A stretch of 7,675 bases of DNA, from positions 1-7,675 of the forward strand of contig JAEZJD010000268.1 in assembly GCA_023436425.1 (NCBI GenBank), in the 5' to 3' direction. This DNA is from Bacteroidota bacterium (GTDB lineage Bacteria; Bacteroidota; Bacteroidia; Chitinophagales; Chitinophagaceae). Below are positions 1 through 5,568 of the stretch, in pieces. The translations under genes were made by a program, and so were the position numbers. The first letter of the stretch is position 1, and every line of letters begins with the position of its first letter. A model generated the notes under the pieces. That model was not told the origin of the DNA. It ran no database searches and worked only from the letters and a program-made list of their open reading frames with translations.

Positions 1-1175
1 CGCCGGGACTGCGTGGGGAAGCCGCTAAAAAATATATTGACGCAGGAATTTCGACAGATCACGAGTGCTTTACAAAAGAGGAAGCTCTGGACAAGTTGCA
101 CCATGGAATGAAAATTATTATTCGAGAAGGAAGTGCTGCAAAAAATTTCGAAGCGTTGATCGAATTGCTTCACGATTATCCTGACGATATCATGTTTTGC
201 AGCGATGATAAACATCCGGATAGTTTAGTTGCCGGGCACATTAACCAACTGTGTGCAAGAGCCATTGACAAAGGAATTGATTTGTTTAAAGTGTTGCAGG
301 CTGCATGCCTTAATCCTGTCAATCATTACAAATTAAAAGTGGGATTGCTGCGCCAAAATGATTTTGCAGATTTTATTGTAGTGAAGGACTTAAAAAGTTT
401 CAAAGTGCTGCAGACGTACATCAACGGTGAGTTGGTGGCGGAGAATGGGAAAAGCAGAATTGACAATAGGCAATTAGCAGTGGGCAAGGAAATAAATAAT
501 TTCAGTTGCTCTGAAAAAAAGATTGAAGATTTTGCCTTCAACGCAATGTCTCAGAAAGAAATACTGCAATCGAATTGGATAGTGAATGACGGTTACGAAG
601 GAATAATGCTTCCAGCTATCGAAGCTTTGGATGGGCAGCTCATTACCAATAAAGTTCCTTTCACACCCAAGGTTCGGAATGGTGTAGTGATCAGTGATGT
701 TGACAATGACATTTTGAAAATAGTTGTTGTAAACCGCTACAAAGACGCACCAGTTGCAAAGGCTTTCATCAAAAACTTTGGCTTAAAAAAGGGAGCGATC
801 GCCTCTTCTGTTGCACACGACTCACACAATATTGTGGCAGTAGGTGTAGATGACGAAAGTATTTGCCGGGCCGTTAACCTTGTCATCAAACATAAAGGTG
901 GAGTCAGCTGTGTTGGCGGATCCGATGCTGAAGCCATTTTAGAGTTACCCGTCGGTGGACTAATGAGCACAGAAGATGGCTATGTAGTTGCAGAAAAATA
1001 CTCCAGTATAGACAAAGCTGCTAAAGCGTTAGGCAGTCACCTTTCCGCTCCGTATATGACGCTCTCCTTTATGGCTTTGCTGGTGATTCCACACTTGAAG
1101 CTTAGTGATATGGGCTTATTTGATGGGGATGATTTTAAACTGGTGCAGATCGAAAGCACAGCAAACATCATGTGA
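1..1175 (+). CDS. ade: Adenine deaminase, 3' part (5' end outside window)
   Basis: Converts adenine to hypoxanthine and ammonia in purine salvage; a metal-dependent amidohydrolase of the cytoplasm. The frame is open from base 3 at the left edge, so the gene begins outside the window; about 390 residues are visible. The visible part opens with PGLRGEAAKKYIDAGISTDHE, whose STDHE carries a metal-site His. REGSAAKN and then CSDDKHPDSL (active-site Asp) follow within about 70 residues. The C-terminal domain has AHDSHNIVAVG, LELPVGGLMS and APYMTLSFMALLVIP, all typical of Ade. TTG at 96 and ATG at 108 lie inside the conserved domain and are not the true start. The linker between the two domains (around 455-495) contains a 7-bp-periodic tract that reads RIDNRQLAVGKE. 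The gene ends 13 bp from the end of the convergent anmK. Family assignment is firm. Confidence 0.95.
   Translation, partial: PGLRGEAAKKYIDAGISTDHECFTKEEALDKLHHGMKIIIREGSAAKNFEALIELLHDYPDDIMFCSDDKHPDSLVAGHINQLCARAIDKGIDLFKVLQAACLNPVNHYKLKVGLLRQNDFADFIVVKDLKSFKVLQTYINGELVAENGKSRIDNRQLAVGKEINNFSCSEKKIEDFAFNAMSQKEILQSNWIVNDGYEGIMLPAIEALDGQLITNKVPFTPKVRNGVVISDVDNDILKIVVVNRYKDAPVAKAFIKNFGLKKGAIASSVAHDSHNIVAVGVDDESICRAVNLVIKHKGGVSCVGGSDAEAILELPVGGLMSTEDGYVVAEKYSSIDKAAKALGSHLSAPYMTLSFMALLVIPHLKLSDMGLFDGDDFKLVQIESTANIM
460..487 (+). repeat. Heptanucleotide-periodic tract inside ade
   Basis: Four consecutive 7-mers fit the pattern TWRRCAR without a break: TTGACAA, TAGGCAA, then TTAGCAG and TGGGCAA. 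They are read in frame as part of IDNRQLAVGK, in the linker between the amidohydrolase domain and the C-terminal domain of adenine deaminase. The same consensus appears in anmK at 1428-1497, in the same orientation relative to the gene. The periodicity is seen directly; that it is a repeat insertion rather than chance is inference. Confidence 0.6.
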
Positions 1176-1188
1176 GCCATCGTATTAG

Positions 1189-2304
1189 TTAGGCATCCTG
1201 ACCAATCCACAGTGCACCGCCGATGCTGTTCCGGTCCGCGCCTGTAACCGATGAAAGCACATTGTATTCCTGCCTCCAACGCAATACGCCGATCAACGCC
1301 ATGATCAATGCTTCTTTGTACATCACCAGGTTTTCATCAGGCACAACTACTTCGATACTCAACGATTTTAGTCTTTCCGACAGCCGCTCAACCATGAAGC
1401 CATTAAAGGCGCCGCCGCCGGTAATCAGTAATTGGCCAGTGGCGATTGGCTGCTGCTGGCTGCTGCTACGTGTAAATTGCAAATTGCTAATTGCCAATTC
1501 CGTTTGTGAGGCAACGTGTTCCACATACGTTCTCAATGCATCTGCATGTGAAAGCTTGTAAGATTCTATCATTGGGAAGATTACATCCGTTCCAAAATCA
1601 TTCGCAAGTGATTTGGGGAAGGGTTGGCTGTAATACTCCAGTGCATTGAGTTTTTCCAATAGCTCATCATGAACATTCCCGGTTGCAGCCATTGCGCCAC
1701 CTGCATCGTATTCTTTTCCTGCTTTGTTGGCGATGATGTTCAGAACCCGGTTAGCAGGGCAGATGTCAAACGCTATGTATTTATCCGGCAGGCTGCAGGA
1801 GATGTTTGCAATTCCTCCAATATTTAGAAACATGCTGTACTCGCGAAGCAGAAGCTTTTCTCCCACCGGAACAATTGGTGCTCCCTGCCCTCCGAATGCA
1901 ATATCAAGTGCCCGCAGATCGCTTACCACTGGCAACCTTGTTTCGGCGGCAATTGCGGCACCGTCGCCCAGTTGGGCTGTCATTTTTCTTGCGGGGCGAT
2001 GAAATGTGGTGTGCCCGTGCGATGCGATGAGTCCAACCTTATAATGCAGATGATTTTCTTCAATAAACCGATTAACCTGTTCACCTAAATAATGCCCATA
2101 CTCGGTGTGGAGAAGTTGATAATCGAGAGCGGTCAGGGTTGTGGCATCACGCAATTTTTTTTTCCATTCTTCGCTGTAATCGTAACAATCGGCAGCGACA
2201 ATCTCATAAGTCCACTTACCTGCATTTTCATTAAACTCTGAAAAAACAATGTCCAAGCCGTCCAGCGAACTTCCGCTCATTAAACCGATTGCTCTGTACA
2301 ACAT
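1189..2304 (-). CDS. anmK: Anhydro-N-acetylmuramic acid kinase
   Basis: Phosphorylates and opens 1,6-anhydro-N-acetylmuramic acid from cell-wall turnover to give MurNAc-6-phosphate, in cytoplasmic peptidoglycan recycling. The 371-residue protein has the sugar-kinase/actin-like fold signatures in order: IGLMSGSSLDGLD (6-18), SHGHTTFH (95-102), QLGDGAAIA (111-119), VSDLRALDIAFGGQGAP (127-143, with the presumed catalytic Asp at 134), FLNIGGIANIS (159-169), AFDICPAN (178-185), DAGGAMA (200-206) and LITGGGAFN (293-301). The ATG start is 6 residues ahead of the GLMSGSS motif, as expected. Length is close to the family norm, but residues about 269-290 (LAISNLQFTRSSSQQQPIAT) form a low-complexity stretch just before the ITGGGA motif, encoded by a 7-bp-periodic tract. 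An A9 run encodes WKKKL near residue 48. It is divergent from upp. Family is certain; the effect of the extra loop is unknown. Confidence 0.96.
   Translation of the reverse strand: MLYRAIGLMSGSSLDGLDIVFSEFNENAGKWTYEIVAADCYDYSEEWKKKLRDATTLTALDYQLLHTEYGHYLGEQVNRFIEENHLHYKVGLIASHGHTTFHRPARKMTAQLGDGAAIAAETRLPVVSDLRALDIAFGGQGAPIVPVGEKLLLREYSMFLNIGGIANISCSLPDKYIAFDICPANRVLNIIANKAGKEYDAGGAMAATGNVHDELLEKLNALEYYSQPFPKSLANDFGTDVIFPMIESYKLSHADALRTYVEHVASQTELAISNLQFTRSSSQQQPIATGQLLITGGGAFNGFMVERLSERLKSLSIEVVVPDENLVMYKEALIMALIGVLRWRQEYNVLSSVTGADRNSIGGALWIGQDA
1428..1497 (-). repeat. Heptanucleotide-periodic tract inside anmK
   Basis: Read on the coding strand, the tract starts with three near-identical 7-mers, TTGGCAA, TTAGCAA and TTTGCAA. 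It continues through more degenerate units (TTTACAC, GTAGCAG) and ends with CAATCGC, CACTGGC and CAATTAC. In all it spans ten 7-bp steps, with a register shift in the middle. The encoded peptide begins LAISNLQ and runs into serine- and glutamine-rich sequence. The first three units match the tract in ade. Periodicity is seen; common origin is inferred. Confidence 0.65.
1448..1467 (-). repeat. Perfect 10-bp tandem duplication (AGCAGCAGCC twice)
   Basis: On the anmK coding strand the 10-mer AGCAGCAGCC occurs twice in direct succession. Because 10 is not a multiple of 3, the two copies are read in different frames, giving SSS from the first and QQQ from the second, followed by P. It lies in the middle of the larger 7-bp-periodic tract and accounts for the break in its register. 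Confidence 0.8.
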
Positions 2305-2312
2305 TTTCCAAT

Positions 2313-2320
2313 TAATTTTG
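2313..2320 (+). promoter_or_regulatory. Candidate -7 box for upp (TAATTTTG)
   Basis: TAATTTTG is an exact match to the Bacteroidota -7 consensus TAnnTTTG and lies 20 bp before the upp ATG. A TTG about 21 bp upstream, inside anmK, is a weak -33 candidate. It sits one base from the opposing anmK box at 2322-2329, so the two promoters would overlap face to face. Confidence 0.45.
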
Positions 2321-2321
2321 G

Positions 2322-2329
2322 CGAAGGTA
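2322..2329 (-). promoter_or_regulatory. Candidate -7 box for anmK (TACCTTCG)
   Basis: Bacteroidota primary-sigma promoters carry TAnnTTTG at -7 and a TTTG-like box near -33. On the minus strand TACCTTCG matches the -7 box with one mismatch and lies 17 bp before the anmK ATG. A TTG occurs about 19 bp further upstream, inside upp. It would give a leader of roughly ten bases. This is pattern matching only. Confidence 0.4.
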
Positions 2330-2340
2330 GAAATTCAAAA

Positions 2341-2994
2341 ATGGTCATCAATTTAAGTAAGGAGCATTCGTTAGTCAGCATTTGGGTAGCAGAACTTCGG
2401 GATGTAAACGTTCAGACAGACCGCATGCGTTTTCGCACAAATTTGGAACGTATAGCCGAAGTTGCGGCTTATGAAATCAGTAAAAGATTGCCCTACGTGC
2501 AGCACGATGTACAAACCCCATTAGGCATTGCTACCTGCGATGTACTTGAGGAGCAGCCGGTGCTGACAACCATTTTGCGTGCAGGTCTCGCCATGCACAA
2601 TGGGTTGCTCCGATATTTTGACAAAGCAGATAATGCATTTGTATCCGCATACAGGAAACACGCAACCGACGGTAATACATTCGAAATCGTACTGGAATAT
2701 TTGTCATGTCCGGAAATAGAAAATAGAACGCTAATCATTTCCGATCCGATGCTTGCCACGGGAGCTTCGCTTGTAAAAACTATTCAATATCTGAAAGGCG
2801 AAGGAAAACCAAAATCCATTCACATCGTGACCGCTATTGCGTGCACAGTGGGCATTGAATACTTTAAGCGTGAGGTGCCCGAAGCCATAGTTTGGTGTGG
2901 CGCCATTGATGATGAGCTTACTGCTAAAGGATACATCGTTCCCGGACTTGGTGATGCCGGAGATCTGGCTTTTGGAACAAAAATTCAGTCTTAG
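2341..2994 (+). CDS. upp: Uracil phosphoribosyltransferase
   Basis: Makes UMP from uracil and PRPP in cytoplasmic pyrimidine salvage. The 217-residue protein is close to the usual length of about 210. Visible signatures are RMRFRTNLERI (28-38), TILRAGLAMHNGLL (77-90), the PRPP-binding loop SDPMLATGASL (134-144) and the C-terminal uracil-site block GYIVPGLGDAGDLAFGTK (197-214). Two deviations from textbook Upp are seen: GAS replaces GGS in the PRPP loop, and GDAGDLAFG replaces GDAGDRxFG. As far as I recall, related Bacteroidota proteins carry similar changes (GSS; GDAGDLAYG), so this is probably lineage-typical. The ATG at 2341 directly precedes the conserved INLSKEHSLV start; there is only an A-rich leader and no clear Shine-Dalgarno site. 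Divergent from anmK, 57 bp before the porP-like gene. A PyrR-type regulator is less likely given the intact Upp C-terminus. Confidence 0.95.
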   Translation: MVINLSKEHSLVSIWVAELRDVNVQTDRMRFRTNLERIAEVAAYEISKRLPYVQHDVQTPLGIATCDVLEEQPVLTTILRAGLAMHNGLLRYFDKADNAFVSAYRKHATDGNTFEIVLEYLSCPEIENRTLIISDPMLATGASLVKTIQYLKGEGKPKSIHIVTAIACTVGIEYFKREVPEAIVWCGAIDDELTAKGYIVPGLGDAGDLAFGTKIQS

Positions 2995-3002
2995 CAAACT
3001 TT

Positions 3003-3010
3003 TACGTTCG
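3003..3010 (+). promoter_or_regulatory. Weak candidate -7 box for the porP/sprF-like gene (TACGTTCG)
   Basis: In the 57-bp gap after upp, TACGTTCG matches TAnnTTTG with one mismatch and lies 41 bp before the ATG at 3052. No well-spaced -33 box is evident, so read-through from upp is equally possible. Confidence 0.22.
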
Positions 3011-3051
3011 GATTCTCGTATTTCATTGTAATTTCCTACACGATCGCCGTT

Positions 3052-4110
3052 ATGAGAACATTATTAATTTCTCTACTCATTTTTTGTGTTCTGAACAGCC
3101 ATGCTCAGGATCCAAATTTTTCTCAGTTTTTTACGTCGCCCCTTACGTTGAATCCTGCGCTTACCGGCAAGTTTGACGGAGTGTTTCGCGTGGCAGGAAA
3201 CTACCGTAATCAATGGCCATCAATAAACAATGCGTTTACTACGGCAACAGCTTCGTTTGATGTAAATATTTTACGCAATCATATCCCTGAGTTTGATCAA
3301 TTCGGTGTAGGTGTACTGGTGTTAAACGACAAATCAGCTAACGGAGCGTTGCAAAATAATTACGTTGCCTTGTCTACCTCTTACCATAAAGCATTAGACG
3401 AAAACGGCTTTCACCAGGTGGGACTGGGCTTTCAGGGAGCATGGATCAATCAGCGTTTTGATAGAACAAAGGTTACGTTTGAAGACGAACTGACAACAAA
3501 CGGATGGATGCCAATGACGAGCAGCGAAACATTCAATCAAAGCCAGTTAAGTGTTTCGTTATTCGACGCGAGTGTAGGTGCGTTCTACAACGGAACAACC
3601 AATGGAATCAACAATATATATTTTGGCACTTCCATTTACCATGTAAATCAGCCGCGGCAAAGCTTTCAAAATGCTCAATATTTTTTGCGGTCTCGAATAA
3701 CGTTGCAGGCGGGTGGAATGTTGCCTTTAAATGGCGGAAATGCGCTGCACATCAGCGGCTTGCACAGCATGCAACAAGGCGCATACAATACAGTTTTTGG
3801 CGCCGCCTACATGCTTAATCTTTCCCATACAGGTTTTTCGTTGTCATCTGCAGATCGCTCTGCTTATGACGATTTTAGAGAAACGAATTTATATGCGGGA
3901 CTATGGACGCGGTTGAACAATGTGAACGATGCGCTGATTCCATATGTCGGGCTGGAATGGCATGATCTACGTTTTGGTTTCAGTTACGATGTAAATGTGA
4001 GTAGTTTAAAGCCAGGGTCGAACCTGAAGGGAGGCGCAGAAATTTCGCTTATCTACATTAAAAAACCCGGCGACCCGTACGCCAAAAAATTGAATTGTCC
4101 TAAATTCTAG
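3052..4110 (+). CDS. PorP/SprF family type IX secretion-associated outer membrane protein
   Basis: A predicted outer-membrane beta-barrel protein of the PorP/SprF family; members support export or surface attachment of proteins by the type IX secretion system and gliding adhesins. The 352-residue product starts with a signal peptide: MR, a hydrophobic core to about residue 15, and probable cleavage near SHA-Q at 18/19. The family-defining opening QDPNFSQFFTSPLTLNPALT follows at once. The rest alternates aromatic and polar residues as in a barrel, with the typical Bacteroidota C-terminus KKLNCPKF. ATG at 3052 is fixed by the signal peptide. Members are usually found beside a large surface adhesin or other secretion genes; here the neighbours are upp and mpg, so no partner is visible and the exact substrate cannot be inferred. 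The last 11 bases overlap the end of the convergent mpg. Family high confidence; role within the family unknown. Confidence 0.9.
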   Translation: MRTLLISLLIFCVLNSHAQDPNFSQFFTSPLTLNPALTGKFDGVFRVAGNYRNQWPSINNAFTTATASFDVNILRNHIPEFDQFGVGVLVLNDKSANGALQNNYVALSTSYHKALDENGFHQVGLGFQGAWINQRFDRTKVTFEDELTTNGWMPMTSSETFNQSQLSVSLFDASVGAFYNGTTNGINNIYFGTSIYHVNQPRQSFQNAQYFLRSRITLQAGGMLPLNGGNALHISGLHSMQQGAYNTVFGAAYMLNLSHTGFSLSSADRSAYDDFRETNLYAGLWTRLNNVNDALIPYVGLEWHDLRFGFSYDVNVSSLKPGSNLKGGAEISLIYIKKPGDPYAKKLNCPKF

Positions 4111-4711
4111 TTTCTTTTATCCGGCTCACATATTTATTGCCTTTTACAAAAAATCTGTAGTGCCATTCTGCATGTTCTCCGGCGTAATCAACGCCAATGC
4201 GTGGTGAAGTAACAATATCATTTTTTGAAAGTTTGAAGCCGTCGTCCCAAATAGATATTTCTTTTCCATTCACCGGCAAACCGCACTGTGTAGTATGAAA
4301 ACCAAATGCTTTGCCGACATTGCCAGGACCTTTTGCTAAACTGTAGTCCAACTGTTTTTTTCCCGTTCGCTGCAGCATAACGTCAATGCCCTCGAGCGGC
4401 TCTATAGCTCTTACGAGAATTGCATGCGGCACTCCCTCTTTACTCGTCACAATGTTAAACATCTGATGTATTCCGTAGCAGAGATACACATAAGCTTTTC
4501 CTCCTTCTCCAAAAATCACTTCCGTGCGTTTTGTACGGCCTTTATATGCATGTGATGCACGATCTATTTCACCTTCGTACGCTTCTGTTTCCACTATTCT
4601 TCCGGAGGTCTTCTCCTGATCGAAATTCGTGATGAGAACTTTCCCTAACAGATCTTTTGCGATCTGCACAACATTATCTCGAAGATAAAATGATGATGGT
4701 AATTTTTTCAT
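4100..4711 (-). CDS. DNA-3-methyladenine glycosylase (AAG/MPG family)
   Basis: Base-excision repair enzyme that removes alkylated purines such as 3-methyladenine from DNA. Motifs in the 203-residue protein: LPSSFYLRDNVVQIAKDLLGK at the N-terminus, RIVETEAYEGEIDRASHAY (38-56, with the presumed catalytic Glu of ETEAY at 41), RTEVIFGEGGKAYVYLCYG (62-80), FNIVTS (85-90), GPGNVGKAFG (128-137) and SPRIGVDYAGE (169-179). Length and motif order match the bacterial homologues of human AAG. I chose ATG at 4711 because it places MKKLPSSFYLRD at the usual family start; a TTG six codons upstream (4729) would add MSYHQP without homology support. The gene overlaps the end of the porP-like gene tail to tail by 11 bp and diverges from the EI24-like gene, with a heptad-periodic tract in its leader region. 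Confidence 0.94.
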   Translation of the reverse strand: MKKLPSSFYLRDNVVQIAKDLLGKVLITNFDQEKTSGRIVETEAYEGEIDRASHAYKGRTKRTEVIFGEGGKAYVYLCYGIHQMFNIVTSKEGVPHAILVRAIEPLEGIDVMLQRTGKKQLDYSLAKGPGNVGKAFGFHTTQCGLPVNGKEISIWDDGFKLSKNDIVTSPRIGVDYAGEHAEWHYRFFVKGNKYVSRIKETRI

Positions 4712-4750
4712 GGGTTGATGATAGCTCAATGACAGTGGAACACCTGTGTT

Positions 4751-4785
4751 TAGTAGTCACTGTTCACTACTGACTATATTTACTT
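4751..4785. repeat. Heptanucleotide-periodic tract in the mpg/EI24 gap
   Basis: On the plus strand five successive 7-bp steps can be laid out: TAGTAGT, CACTGTT, CACTACT, then GACTATA and TTTACTT. The middle three share NACTNNW; on the minus strand they read like AGTAGTG and AACAGTG. The sequence differs from the TTRGCAA units in ade and anmK but has the same period and simple-sequence look. It is an intergenic tract just before the TTG start of the EI24-like gene. Confidence 0.45.
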
Positions 4786-4786
4786 T

Positions 4787-4794
4787 CAAATCTA
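4787..4794 (-). promoter_or_regulatory. Candidate -7 box for mpg (TAGATTTG)
   Basis: On the minus strand TAGATTTG matches TAnnTTTG exactly, about 75 bp before the mpg ATG. If used, the transcript leader would run through the heptad tract at 4751-4785. No convincing -33 box was found, so this remains a weak call. Confidence 0.27.
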
Positions 4795-4798
4795 CTAT

Positions 4799-5557
4799 TT
4801 GCTCAAGGAAATCATCATAGCTGTTCAATCCTATTTCGATGCACACAATTTCATTCGCAATCACCGTTTGTGGAAATGGATCATAATTCCCGGTGTTATT
4901 TATACTATTCTCTTCTGCGTTGGAATGTATTTTTTCTGGAACTCTGCGGACAGTGCCGTCAGCGGATTGAGCAAAGCCATTGGCATTGAAGGATGGTTGC
5001 AGAATCAAAGAAGTGCATGGTTGAGTTTTTTGTTTTTGATGTCTGGCATGATGCTGCGACTAATATTGGTTTTCTTTTACTTTTCGCTCTTCAAATATTT
5101 TATAATGGTTGTCGGTGCTCCGGTTTTTTCTTATTTGAGTGAAAAAACAATGAGCATTATTCGAAATGAAGAATATACAATTAACTGGACTCAAATATTT
5201 AGAGATTCGTGGAGAGCTACTAAACTTTCTTTACGCAATGCCCTCTGGCAAACGGTGTATCTGTTTTCATTGCTGCTCTTGTCTTTAGTTCCGGTTGTTG
5301 GTTGGATAACACCCATGATCGCACTTTTTCTTGAATGTTTTTACTACGGCTTTACTATGATGGATTATGGATGTCAGCGAATTAAGCTTCCGTCTACCTC
5401 AAGCGTTTATTTCATTAATAATCACAAAGGGCTTGCAATAGGTAATGGTTTGATGTTCTACATCATGCATTTGGCAATCGGAATTGGATGGGTGCTGGCG
5501 CCGGCGTATGCAGTAGTGGCAGCTACTTTGAGTTTATATAAAGTCAGGAGTACATAA
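4799..5557 (+). CDS. EI24/CysZ-like integral membrane protein
   Basis: A 252-residue inner-membrane protein resembling the EI24 domain family, which includes the sulfate-uptake protein CysZ. Hydrophobic segments lie at about 25-47, 75-104, 148-186 (long enough for two passes) and 212-245. Between the second and third is APVFSYLSEKTMSIIRN (107-123), resembling the conserved cytoplasmic block of the family. The substrate cannot be told; no sulfate-assimilation gene is nearby, so a sulfate role is not supported. The start is TTG at 4799: an in-frame stop lies at 4754-4756, no ATG occurs before residue 43, and MLKEIIIAVQSYF fits the N-terminus I expect for Bacteroidota homologues. No Shine-Dalgarno site is visible. 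The RsmI-like gene follows after 11 bp on the same strand, suggesting one transcript. Confidence 0.85.
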   Translation: MLKEIIIAVQSYFDAHNFIRNHRLWKWIIIPGVIYTILFCVGMYFFWNSADSAVSGLSKAIGIEGWLQNQRSAWLSFLFLMSGMMLRLILVFFYFSLFKYFIMVVGAPVFSYLSEKTMSIIRNEEYTINWTQIFRDSWRATKLSLRNALWQTVYLFSLLLLSLVPVVGWITPMIALFLECFYYGFTMMDYGCQRIKLPSTSSVYFINNHKGLAIGNGLMFYIMHLAIGIGWVLAPAYAVVAATLSLYKVRST

Positions 5558-5568
5558 ATGAAAATCGA

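Noticed and set aside
1176..1188. Terminator between ade and anmK
   Set aside because: The 13-bp gap is too short and shows no hairpin with a T run.
1428..1497. CRISPR-like array
   Set aside because: Units are 7 bp with no spacers; this is a short tandem pattern and not a CRISPR.
1223..1561. Open plus-strand frame opposite anmK
   Set aside because: It lies wholly antisense to a gene with complete family motifs; its peptide shows no recognisable domain.
1724..2030. Two overlapping plus-strand open frames opposite anmK
   Set aside because: Antisense to conserved AnmK motifs and low in recognisable protein character; explained by codon constraints on the real gene.
1189..2304. anmK as a frameshifted pseudogene because of the odd SSSQQQ segment
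   Set aside because: All motifs before and after the segment are in one continuous frame, so the gene looks functional.
4757..5008. Minus-strand open frame opposite the EI24-like gene start
   Set aside because: It runs antisense to a clear membrane protein; no start context or motif supports it.
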